This document shows, in pieces, positions 36,209-43,708 of a DNA stretch of 60,220 bases (the stretch's first letter is position 1; each line of letters begins with the position of its first letter). The notes beneath the pieces are model-generated. The model was not told the DNA's origin, did not search any database, and saw nothing but the letters and a program-made list of their open reading frames with translations. The stretch is from an uncultured Hungatella sp. (lineage in GTDB: Bacteria > Bacillota > Clostridia > Lachnospirales > Lachnospiraceae), in NCBI GenBank assembly GCA_910585435.1, contig CAJUEJ010000002.1, positions 165,018 through 225,237 on the forward strand, in the 5' to 3' direction. The translations under genes were made by a program, and so were the position numbers.

Positions 36209-37483
36209 TCACTGTTTTCCCAGCAGATATGTAATAAACTGGGCAGCCGTCCTGCCGGACAGCCCGCCATGGTTCATCTCCCATCGGATGGCTTCGGAAT
36301 ACAGCTCCTCCTCTGGCATCTGTATATGGTTTTTCTCTGCAAGGACCTTCACAATATTCTGGAACTCCTTCTTTTCCGGAGAGCCAAAGTAGATGGTCAC
36401 GCCAAATCTTGCCACCAGAGACAGCTTTTCCTGTACCGTGTCATTGACATGGAGTTCATCATCCAGCTCCCGTTTATCGCTGAATTTTTCCCGAATCAGA
36501 TGACGCCGGTTGGAGGTTGCATAGATCAGCACGTTCTGAGGCCTTCTTCCCAGCCCTCCTTCTATAATTGCCTTTAAATACTTATATTCCAGCTCGCTCT
36601 CCTCAAAAGACAGATCGTCCATATAGACGATAAACCGGTAATTCCGATCCTGGATCTGTTCCAGGACAGAGGACAGGGCATGGAACTGATGCTTGTAAAC
36701 CTCCACGATCCGCAGCCCCTGTCCATAATATGCGTTGAGAATCCCCTTGATGCAGGAAGACTTCCCGGTTCCTGCGTCGCCAAACAGCAGCACATTGTTG
36801 GCTCCCCTGCCCCGGATAAAATTCTCCGTATTCTCAATCAGCTTCCTCTTCTGGCTCTCATATCCCACGATGTCGTCCAGATATACATGATCCACATTGA
36901 CGATAGGCTCAATCCTGGCCTCATGTCCATCCTCCCTGATCCGAAAGGCCTTGTTCAGTCCGTACTTGCCCACTCCGAATTCCCGGTAAAACTGGGTCAC
37001 CCCGTTCTGGAATTCCTCAAGGTCCGTGGCTTTTTCAAGGGCCACAGAAAGCTGTATAAGCCTGTCTCTCACCCGCTCATTGAAAATCTGGCCAGCCCTT
37101 CCCGAAGGCACAAAGGACGCCAGATTGTGCCAGATATCTGAACCGCCGGACAGCTGATCCAGCTTTTTAATGTCCTGATGAAATAAATCTTTCAGTATCT
37201 GAAAATCCTGACGGGCCAGGGCAGACAGGGTTCCTCCCATGTCCCCTCTGATCTCGCAGGACACGCTGTAGGCATTCTCATGGTTTGCCAGGCACAGCGC
37301 CAGAAAGCAATGCCACAGGTTCCCCTGGAACCCATAGTCTGCCGCCAGCTGAACCAGCTGGCCGGCACAGGCATAGGCGTCCGCCTGATTCTTATCCCCG
37401 TCGCCTAAAAGAAGCCCTGCCATCTTATTGAACAATTCTTGATATCTGAAATTCCGGTACAGAACTAACGGTCTCCTGTCCAT
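36209..37483 (-). CDS. DUF815 family AAA ATPase
   Basis: 424 residues. The ATP-binding core at about 220-400 has Walker A LFGDAGTGKSS and Walker B FIVYMDDLSFEE; the N-terminal 200 residues are helical. The start at 37483 has GGGAGG ten bases upstream; the open frame begins 8 codons earlier with TTG. The family (PF05673) is widespread and uncharacterised, related to DnaC/Cdc48-like folds. Its fixed position 20 bases after pheA and 24 before ppx puts it in that operon without explaining its job. Confidence 0.88.
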   Translation of the reverse strand: MDRRPLVLYRNFRYQELFNKMAGLLLGDGDKNQADAYACAGQLVQLAADYGFQGNLWHCFLALCLANHENAYSVSCEIRGDMGGTLSALARQDFQILKDLFHQDIKKLDQLSGGSDIWHNLASFVPSGRAGQIFNERVRDRLIQLSVALEKATDLEEFQNGVTQFYREFGVGKYGLNKAFRIREDGHEARIEPIVNVDHVYLDDIVGYESQKRKLIENTENFIRGRGANNVLLFGDAGTGKSSCIKGILNAYYGQGLRIVEVYKHQFHALSSVLEQIQDRNYRFIVYMDDLSFEESELEYKYLKAIIEGGLGRRPQNVLIYATSNRRHLIREKFSDKRELDDELHVNDTVQEKLSLVARFGVTIYFGSPEKKEFQNIVKVLAEKNHIQMPEEELYSEAIRWEMNHGGLSGRTAAQFITYLLGKQ

Positions 37484-37503
37484 GTAAGTGCTTCCTCCCG
37501 CTT

Positions 37504-38631
37504 TCAATAATTTCCCAGAATCCTTACATGCAGAGCCTCCTCGGCTATGCTGTGCAGGGCATTCTGAACCCTGCTGTCTCCCAGGTTTCCTTCAATATCC
37601 ACAAAAAACCGATATTCCCAGTTTCTCCCCAGAATCGGTCTGGATTCGATCATCACCATATTGACTCCGCAGTAGATAAAATTCCCCAGCATATTGTAGA
37701 GGGTACCTATCTTGTGAGGAAGCTCAAAGCATATGCTGATCCGCCCTGCATCCTTTGTGTAAATCTTCTCCTTTGCCAGGATGATGAAGCGGGTAACATT
37801 GTTTTTGTTGTGATTGATCCCCGGCGCCAGAACCGAAAGGCCGTAGAGACGCCCTGCAGTCTGGCTGGCTACTGCCGCCTGGCGGCAGTCTTTCTCCTCG
37901 ATGATCTTCTTTGCCGACACGGCCGTGTTCTCCACGCTGATCTGCTTCCACTGGGGATGGGCATTTAAGTACTGGGAACACTGCATCAACGCCTGGGGAT
38001 GGGAATACACAACCTGTATATCCTCCATGGTACTTCCCGGAAGGCCCAGAAGGGCATGGTTCACAGGCAGAAAAATCTCCCCCACTATCACATTCTCATG
38101 GCTGATCAGCAGATCATAATTATCGATGACTGCTCCCGCGGAAGAATTCTCGATGGGAATGACTGCATAATCTGCGTTTTCGTTCTCCACCTCCGTCATG
38201 GCAGCTTCCCATGTTTTTACATGGTAGACATCTGTATCTTCTCCAAAGTATCGCAGCGCCGCCTCATGGCTGTAAGCCCCTTCCACTCCCTGGTATACCA
38301 CCCGGACGCCCTCTTTTTTCAGGCTGTCTACCATGGTAAATCCAGATTCTGTCTTCCTGCCGTGCTGTTCCAGAATCTGATATTGCAGCCTGCGGCTGAT
38401 AGTCATCAGCTGGGCAAACAGCTCCTCTGCCGCCTGCTCATTAAACGCTCCGTGCGCCAGTTCTTTTACGGAAGCGATCTTCTGCTTCTCTCTGTCCCGG
38501 TCAAAGACAGGTTTTCCTGTCTCTATCTTATAAGCGGCCACCTGTCCGCATACCTTCAGCCTCTCCTCCAAAAGCCGCACAAGCTCTCTGTCAATCCCAT
38601 CCAGTTCCTTCCTAAGCTCCAGTAAATCCAT
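37504..38631 (-). CDS. pheA: Bifunctional chorismate mutase / prephenate dehydratase
   Basis: Converts chorismate to prephenate and then phenylpyruvate, the committed route to phenylalanine. 375 residues: chorismate mutase helices (about 1-90, LLELRKELDGIDRELVRLL), prephenate dehydratase (about 110-285, YQGVEGAYSHEAALRYFG), and an ACT regulatory domain (about 295-375) with the ESRP motif for phenylalanine binding. First gene of the pheA-DUF815-ppx-ppk unit. Feedback inhibition by phenylalanine is expected from the intact ACT domain. Confidence 0.97.
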   Translation of the reverse strand: MDLLELRKELDGIDRELVRLLEERLKVCGQVAAYKIETGKPVFDRDREKQKIASVKELAHGAFNEQAAEELFAQLMTISRRLQYQILEQHGRKTESGFTMVDSLKKEGVRVVYQGVEGAYSHEAALRYFGEDTDVYHVKTWEAAMTEVENENADYAVIPIENSSAGAVIDNYDLLISHENVIVGEIFLPVNHALLGLPGSTMEDIQVVYSHPQALMQCSQYLNAHPQWKQISVENTAVSAKKIIEEKDCRQAAVASQTAGRLYGLSVLAPGINHNKNNVTRFIILAKEKIYTKDAGRISICFELPHKIGTLYNMLGNFIYCGVNMVMIESRPILGRNWEYRFFVDIEGNLGDSRVQNALHSIAEEALHVRILGNY

Positions 38632-38680
38632 ACGCCTGTCTCCTCTTCTGCTCTTTCTGCTTTTACTGCTTTTTATCCTT

Positions 38681-39433
38681 TTACATGTTCTGGCCCCTTA
38701 TGGCTTTTTCCTTTTGAAGCAGTTTTCCTATCTCTTCCCGGGTATATGCCCCTGCAAATTTCCTCTTCTCCGGCTCCAGCTCCTTCACAATAAAGGGGGT
38801 TCCAAACTCTATGGTTACATTGGCTTTTTTCATAAAGGGAATATGCTTTTCAAATATCTCCGCCGTGCCTGTGATGGCTACCGGAACCACAGGACAGCCG
38901 GACTTCTCCGCAATCTTTAAGCTGCCCTCCTTAAAGGGAAGCATATCCATAATATCCCCGTCCGAATTTCTGGTTCCCTCCGGGAAAATCCACACGGAGA
39001 CTCCTGCTTTTATCTGTTCGATCCCTTTTATGATGGTTTTCATGGCCTCCTTTAAATTGTCTCTGTCCAAAAACAGGCAGTGGACATTCTCCATCCAGTT
39101 GTACAGAAGAGGATACCGCTTCATCTCCTTCTTGGCCACAAATCCCAGCAAAGTGGGAACCGTGGTGTAGCCTACCAGAATGTCAAAATAGCTTCTGTGA
39201 TTTCCCACGTACAGAACCGCCCTGTCCCCAGGCACATTCTCCTGCCCTTTTACCGTTATATGTACCCCCACCATTGTAAGAATAAAGCGGAACACATGCT
39301 GCACTATATGAAGGCTCTGCCAATCTTTTTTCTCCGGGTTTTTCTTTCCCAGATATGCCTCCCAGACAAGCAGCGGAATGCTGAGTACCAGAAATAAAAT
39401 AACGGTCAATGCAACTGCTATAAACTTAATCAT
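38681..39433 (-). CDS. plsC: 1-acyl-sn-glycerol-3-phosphate acyltransferase
   Basis: Adds the second fatty acid in phosphatidic acid synthesis. 250 residues from the ATG at 39433, with GAAGGAGAG upstream. An N-terminal membrane helix precedes the PlsC domain with NHRSYFD (variant of HX4D), and FPEGTRNSDGD for glycerol-phosphate binding. Cardiolipin synthase lies two genes upstream, so phospholipid genes are loosely grouped here. Confidence 0.95.
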   Translation of the reverse strand: MIKFIAVALTVILFLVLSIPLLVWEAYLGKKNPEKKDWQSLHIVQHVFRFILTMVGVHITVKGQENVPGDRAVLYVGNHRSYFDILVGYTTVPTLLGFVAKKEMKRYPLLYNWMENVHCLFLDRDNLKEAMKTIIKGIEQIKAGVSVWIFPEGTRNSDGDIMDMLPFKEGSLKIAEKSGCPVVPVAITGTAEIFEKHIPFMKKANVTIEFGTPFIVKELEPEKRKFAGAYTREEIGKLLQKEKAIRGQNM

Positions 39434-39499
39434 GTGTCTCTCCTTCTCCGTAGCTTTAAGCGCCCCTGCCGCCACGCTTTTATCCTTTTCATTTTAGTA

Positions 39500-39540
39500 T
39501 AAGAAGGGCGCAAATACAAGTCTTATGCGCCCTTCTTTTT
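39500..39540 (-). terminator. Hairpin overlapping the 3' end of the PF06541 gene
   Basis: GAAGGGCGCA pairs with TGCGCCCTTC across TAAGACTTGTATT on the minus strand; A-rich before and TTCTTATACT after. The stem includes the last codons of the gene at 39523. It probably works as an intrinsic terminator. Confidence 0.65.
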
Positions 39541-40026
39541 TGTGATTCTTTCAAATAAAAGCCCGGTGCAAAACCACAGCGGCGCAAAGTCCAGCCGAAT
39601 CAGCCCGTTGATATTGCTGTGGCGCCCTGTGTAGTCCCAGGGGCAGATGCCCTTTGCCCTCAGCCAGGTGCCCGAGATATACTCCGCCACAAAAATCAGC
39701 ACCATATAGAGCATGCCGTGACGCAGGATCTTGTCCCACAGGGTCAGATCCACCGCCTCCGCCGTGACGGAAGCTGCCGTCCTTTTTCGCGGAAGGCTCA
39801 TCCTGCCGGTCACATCCAGCCAGCGGTCAATCCCCTTTCCTATAGGGGCCAGCAATGCTCCCAGGCCATAGATGGGAAACATAAGGAGAGAAGTCTTTCC
39901 CATAAGCCGCCAGTCATGAAGCATCATGGATTCCACGGAGGTAAACATTACCTCCAGACACCATCCGGTTACACCGCATTTACAAAAATTAATTCCTGCC
40001 TGTTTTACGTAGTTGATCATCTTCAT
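39523..40026 (-). CDS. PF06541 membrane protein (putative ABC-transporter type IV / DUF1113)
   Basis: 167 residues with about four hydrophobic segments. The family pattern is visible in FCKCGVTGWCLEVMFTS at the N terminus and GICPWDYTGRHSNINGLIRLD near residues 127-147. It is annotated as a putative ABC-transporter type IV family, but there is no experimental function known to me. The ribosome site is weak; an ATG two codons later is also possible. It lies between cls and plsC and ends in a hairpin. Confidence 0.75.
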   Translation of the reverse strand: MKMINYVKQAGINFCKCGVTGWCLEVMFTSVESMMLHDWRLMGKTSLLMFPIYGLGALLAPIGKGIDRWLDVTGRMSLPRKRTAASVTAEAVDLTLWDKILRHGMLYMVLIFVAEYISGTWLRAKGICPWDYTGRHSNINGLIRLDFAPLWFCTGLLFERITKKKGA

Positions 40027-40069
40027 GTTGCTATTATAAACATCTTAAGATTTTCTATTCACAGGCCTG

Positions 40070-41599
40070 CTACAAAAGCGGCGACAAAAGCCTGCTGCAC
40101 TGCTCCTTTACCCGCACCACAAGCCCCCTCTGCTCGTACCTTTTCTTCGTGATCTCCCTGCAGTGATCCAGATCCTTTAAAAAGGCGGCCTCCAGCTTCT
40201 GGGTAGTCTCTGCATCGAAAATAGTGGCATTGACCTCAAAATTCAGCTCAAAGCTTCGGATATCCATATTGGCGGTTCCGTAGCAGCTTACCAGGCTGTC
40301 CACCATCACCCCCTTGGCATGAAGGAATCCGTCCTCATAGGTATAGCACCTGGCTCCGGCGGCCAGCATGTCTTTCACATAAGAGTAGGTTGCCCAGTAC
40401 ACAAAAGGATGATCCGGCTTGCAGGGAATCATCAGGCGCACATCCAGCCCTGATTCCGCAGCGATCTTGAGAGCTGACAGCACTGCATCGTCCGGTATAA
40501 AGTAGGGGGTCTGGATATAAATGTGATGCTTGGCCTTATGAAACAGCTGAAGATAATTATTCCTTATCTGGCGGTTGCTGGCATCCGGCCCGCTGTTGAT
40601 AATCTGGATCCCGGCCCGCTGTCCGAACAGCTCCGGCTTGGGCACATCCATATCAACAGGCCTTCCGTCTTTCTCCTTTCGTGTCTCCTTATCCGACAGT
40701 CCGAAATATTTCCCATTTTTAAACAGATTTTCCCTGGTGGCATAGTTCCAGTCCAGGACAAAACGAATCTGAAGGGCGTACACCGCGCTTCCCCGTATTT
40801 TTAGATGGGTATCTCTCCAATATCCAAACTTCGGATCTTTGGAAATATATTCCCGTCCTATGTTAAACCCTCCCACATAGCCTGTTTTTCCGTCGATAAC
40901 CACGATTTTCCTGTGGTTTCTATAGTTTACACGAAGCTGAAGCCGGCCCAGAAACGCCGGGAAAAATTCTCCCACCTGGATCCCGCTGCTTTTCAGCCTT
41001 TTCCAGACCCGCTTTGGCATGAATCTTCCTCCCATACCATCATACAGGATCCGCACCTCCACCCCTTCCCTGGCCTTCTCCTCCAGAATGGGAATGATAG
41101 ACTGAAACAGCTCATCATTTTTTATAATATAATACTGAATATGGATATATTTTTCCGCCTTCTTCATTTCCTCCTTCAGATCATCGAACTTTTTCACACC
41201 GTCTGTAAAAATATCCACCGTATTGTCCACTGTAAAAACAGCCCCTGAGGTAGTCAGGTTGTATAAAACCAGATCCTCATAGTCCCTGCACAGGGGATCC
41301 CGAAACCAGCTTTCCCTGTCCTGAATCCCCTCTTCCTGGGATTTGATAGGATATCTCAGCCGATCCTCCACCTCCTTGACATGAAACATTTTGCTCTTTC
41401 TAAAGTCCTGGCACAGCACCAGATACAGAAGGAAGCCGAAAATCGGCAGAAAATACAGGGCCAGAAGCCATGTCCACACTGCTTTGGGATCCCTTCTCTG
41501 AAAAAAGACAATGACCACTGACAAAATCAAATTGATATAAAGCAGATTTTCCATCAGCCAATCCCAGACGGTTCCCACGGATGTCAATATCATTTCCAT
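40070..41599 (-). CDS. cls: Cardiolipin synthase
   Basis: Joins two phosphatidylglycerols into cardiolipin at the membrane. 509 residues: two N-terminal membrane helices (about 12-30 and 40-62, PLD-nuclease N-terminal type), then two phospholipase D domains with NHRKIVVIDGKTGYVGG and FLHAKGVMVDSLVSCYGTAN, each with the HxKx4D motif. Start ATG at 41599 has GAGGTGAG upstream and a good promoter 30-55 bases further. Confidence 0.96.
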   Translation of the reverse strand: MEMILTSVGTVWDWLMENLLYINLILSVVIVFFQRRDPKAVWTWLLALYFLPIFGFLLYLVLCQDFRKSKMFHVKEVEDRLRYPIKSQEEGIQDRESWFRDPLCRDYEDLVLYNLTTSGAVFTVDNTVDIFTDGVKKFDDLKEEMKKAEKYIHIQYYIIKNDELFQSIIPILEEKAREGVEVRILYDGMGGRFMPKRVWKRLKSSGIQVGEFFPAFLGRLQLRVNYRNHRKIVVIDGKTGYVGGFNIGREYISKDPKFGYWRDTHLKIRGSAVYALQIRFVLDWNYATRENLFKNGKYFGLSDKETRKEKDGRPVDMDVPKPELFGQRAGIQIINSGPDASNRQIRNNYLQLFHKAKHHIYIQTPYFIPDDAVLSALKIAAESGLDVRLMIPCKPDHPFVYWATYSYVKDMLAAGARCYTYEDGFLHAKGVMVDSLVSCYGTANMDIRSFELNFEVNATIFDAETTQKLEAAFLKDLDHCREITKKRYEQRGLVVRVKEQCSRLLSPLL

Positions 41600-41627
41600 A
41601 CAACACTCACCTCACTTCATGCCTGCT

Positions 41628-41656
41628 ATTTTACTCTTGTTTATTTTTGTCTGCAA
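41628..41656 (-). promoter_or_regulatory. Promoter of cls
   Basis: Minus strand: -35 TTGCAG, 17-base spacer, -10 TAAAAT, ending about 30 bases before the cls start. Confidence 0.6.
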
Positions 41657-41666
41657 GGGTTAAAAT

Positions 41667-41756
41667 AAACACTTCGATCGTTGCTAAACGAGTGCCACTG
41701 GCACTCAGCAACCTTGCGGAGCGTTTTTGTTTCATAGGATGTTATTTCCTATGAAA
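41667..41756. repeat. Two consecutive intergenic palindromes upstream of cls
   Basis: First: AAACACTTCG...AGCGTTT outer arms with TTGCT/AGCAA and a perfect inner palindrome GAGTGCCACTGGCACTC (41690-41706). Second: TTTCATAGGA (41730-41739) and TCCTATGAAA (41747-41756). Neither is followed by a T-run in a direction that makes a classic terminator. They resemble the other unexplained palindromes in this window. Confidence 0.7.
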
Positions 41757-41779
41757 AAAGACCGGAGCACTCCGGTCAT
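41754..41779 (-). terminator. Intrinsic terminator of the pseudopilin gene
   Basis: Minus strand: GACCGGAGTGCTCCGGTC stem followed by TTTTTT, immediately after the pseudopilin stop. Confidence 0.9.
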
Positions 41780-42225
41780 TTATCAGTTATGGTTTCTATC
41801 TCAGGTTCTTTACCTGTGTAGCATTTTACTCTGTAGTTCTTCCATTCAAGCTCAAATCCGCCGTAGCCCTCACTGCCGTATGACGCATTTACATAGATGA
41901 TCCAGGTTTCTTCCAGATTGGTTCCGTCAATCTTATCAAACAATGGATTTTCCGGATCTCCCACAGGTGTTGCGGTCAACCGGCGAATGATCTGGCGGCT
42001 GGAGGTTTCCTCCAGCCTCTGCTCCTCAAGATATTCCCGCAGCACAAAAGAAATCATCCTGGCATTGTATTCCAGCACCTTTTCTTCTGTTTTCCTTTTT
42101 ATGTTCTGGTATGCGGGAACGGAGACAGCCGTCAAAATGGAAATAATTGCTATAACTGCCAGCATCTCCAGTAATGTAAAGCCTCTGTTCTCAGATAAAC
42201 TGGTTTTTCTCCGAAGCATATACAT
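41776..42225 (-). CDS. Type IV prepilin-like (pseudopilin) protein
   Basis: About 149 residues. Class III leader with cleavage site RG-FTLLEM, E at position +5 of the mature protein, then the hydrophobic helix LAVIAIISILTAVSVPAY. The rest is a charged globular domain. Prepilin peptidase and assembly ATPase genes are not in this window, so it is an orphan here. Start is uncertain: ATGs at 42225 and 42219 both lie inside the upstream DUF4250 gene and lack a clear ribosome site, so translation may depend on that of DUF4250. Confidence 0.8.
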   Translation of the reverse strand: MYMLRRKTSLSENRGFTLLEMLAVIAIISILTAVSVPAYQNIKRKTEEKVLEYNARMISFVLREYLEEQRLEETSSRQIIRRLTATPVGDPENPLFDKIDGTNLEETWIIYVNASYGSEGYGGFELEWKNYRVKCYTGKEPEIETITDK

Positions 42226-42370
42226 AATCAATGGATTTCAGCGTTTCTTCTATCTGTTCCCGGGATATGTCCGCAGCCTTGCAGAACTCCTCCAGAGAAG
42301 GATAGAAATCTCTCAGTTGTGTATTTACGTAGCTTAAAAGCATTACCGGATCTTTAGGTATCGATTTCAT
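42191..42370 (-). CDS. DUF4250 small protein
   Basis: 59 residues beginning MKSIPKDPVMLLSYVNTQLR and ending near VYASEKNQFI. This matches the compact DUF4250 family of Firmicutes (PMLLS-VNT-LRD pattern, then a helix-turn-helix-like EEFCKAADISREQIEETL). AAAGGG lies seven bases before the ATG. It overlaps the start of the pseudopilin gene by about 35 bases in another frame. The family has no known function; the second half looks like a small DNA-binding helix pair, which is inference. Confidence 0.85.
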   Translation of the reverse strand: MKSIPKDPVMLLSYVNTQLRDFYPSLEEFCKAADISREQIEETLKSIDYVYASEKNQFI

Positions 42371-42408
42371 GACATTGCCCTTTCAAATATAAGATTTCCA
42401 AATTGACG

Positions 42409-42423
42409 GTGTTATGATAACAC
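42409..42423. promoter_or_regulatory. Operator-like palindrome GTGTTAT-G-ATAACAC
   Basis: Perfect 7-bp arms around one base, 39 bases upstream of the DUF4250 start and 69 upstream of the asparaginase -10 box. It could be a site for a dimeric regulator. Confidence 0.45.
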
Positions 42424-42491
42424 AGAACAGACTTACTTTTCAATGGCGCCCCGCGCCCTGTCCATTTATGGATATTTTCTTTATTTCATGT

Positions 42492-42497
42492 TATACT
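42492..42497 (+). promoter_or_regulatory. Extended -10 of the asparaginase gene
   Basis: TGTTATACT, an extended -10, with no good -35 box. Transcripts would begin near 42504 and include the palindromic repeat copy 2 in the 5' untranslated region. Confidence 0.45.
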
Positions 42498-42506
42498 GAT
42501 TTCTAA

Positions 42507-42634
42507 ATGTACTCTCGAAGTCTCTTTGTGCCTGATTTTGTGAGATGATTTTTTGTCAGATGTACATAAATTTAGGTGCATAGGACGGAAAATCAGCCGC
42601 AGAGGCAGGTACAAGAGAGATTCCGGGAGTACAT
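42507..42634. repeat. Palindromic intergenic repeat, copy 2
   Basis: 128-bp imperfect inverted repeat. The outer arms ATGTACTCTCGAAGTCTC and GAGATTCCGGGAGTACAT pair with few mismatches, continuing into TTGTGCCTG and CAGGTACAAG. Shared with copy 1 at 6063-6202: the AGTCTCTTTG..CCTGATTTTG left part, GATGATTTTTTGTCAGA, and GACGGAAAATCAGCC. It occupies the leader of the asparaginase gene. Confidence 0.8.
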
Positions 42635-42665
42635 CTAAAATAATTTATATAAGGAGCCTCCACAG

Positions 42666-43673
42666 ATGAAGCGTATTCTTTTAATTGCCACTGGCGGCAC
42701 CATCGCATGCAAGCGAAGCGATGCCGGCCTTAAGCCTCTCATTTCCTCGGACGAGCTTTTGTCCTACGTTCCCGGCACAAAAGAGTTCTGCCATACAGAC
42801 GCCATACAGCTTTTCAACATAGACAGCACCAACATCCAGCCGAAACACTGGGTTGCTATGGCTGCCGCCGTAGAAAAACATTATGATGACTATGACGGTT
42901 TTGTCATCTGTCATGGCACGGATACCATGGCCTATTCTGCTGCTGCACTGTCCTACCTGATTCAAAATTCGCCAAAGCCCATTGTCATCACCGGCGCCCA
43001 GAAGCCTATTGATATGGAAATCACAGACGCCAAAACCAATCTGTCCGACAGTCTCCGGTTCGCCGCCTGCGAGAAAGCACATGGTGTCAATATTGTCTTT
43101 GACGGCAAAGTCATCGCGGGAACCCGTGGCAAAAAGGAGCGTACCAAAAGCTACAATGCATTCTCCAGCATCAACTTCCCCTATATCGCCGCCATCCAGG
43201 AAGAACATATCCTGTTCTACCTGGATGACAAGGAGCTGCTATCCCGGCCGGTTTCTTTCTACCGGACTTTAAATCCCATGGTGGGGCTTTTAAAGCTGAT
43301 TCCCTCCATGGATGCGTCCATCCTTGACTATATGGCTGAACATTATGATGCTGTCATCATCGAATCCTTTGGCGTCGGCGGCCTTCCTGACTATCAGACC
43401 CGCAGCTACTACTCTGTGGTGGAAAAATGGATCTCTCTGGGAAAGACCATCCTCATGTCCACCCAGGTCACCAATGAAGGAAGCAACATGTCAGTCTATG
43501 AAGTCGGACGGACCATCAAGCATGAATTCGGCCTGCTGGAATCCTATGACATGACCCTGGAGGCCGCCGTGACAAAGCTTATGTGGATTCTGGGCCAGAC
43601 ACAGGATCGGGATTGCATCAGAAAACTGTTCTATCAGACCATCAACCGGGATATTCTGTGGAATAACTTTTAG
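42666..43673 (+). CDS. ansA: L-asparaginase (type I, cytoplasmic)
   Basis: Hydrolyses asparagine to aspartate and ammonia. 335 residues without signal peptide. First catalytic threonine in ATGGTIA (near residue 12), second triad at CHGTDTMAY (T, D), and K in the GAQKP segment. ATG has AAGGAG upstream. Stands alone on the plus strand between minus-strand units; its leader contains a dispersed palindromic repeat, and a short hairpin follows the stop. Confidence 0.96.
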   Translation: MKRILLIATGGTIACKRSDAGLKPLISSDELLSYVPGTKEFCHTDAIQLFNIDSTNIQPKHWVAMAAAVEKHYDDYDGFVICHGTDTMAYSAAALSYLIQNSPKPIVITGAQKPIDMEITDAKTNLSDSLRFAACEKAHGVNIVFDGKVIAGTRGKKERTKSYNAFSSINFPYIAAIQEEHILFYLDDKELLSRPVSFYRTLNPMVGLLKLIPSMDASILDYMAEHYDAVIIESFGVGGLPDYQTRSYYSVVEKWISLGKTILMSTQVTNEGSNMSVYEVGRTIKHEFGLLESYDMTLEAAVTKLMWILGQTQDRDCIRKLFYQTINRDILWNNF

Positions 43674-43695
43674 GCTGCTCTCCGCAGCATATTTT
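43674..43695 (+). terminator. Weak terminator of asparaginase gene
   Basis: GCTGC-TCTCC-GCAGC stem followed by ATATTTT directly after the stop. Confidence 0.5.
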
Positions 43696-43708
43696 CAGAT
43701 TTGCCGGG

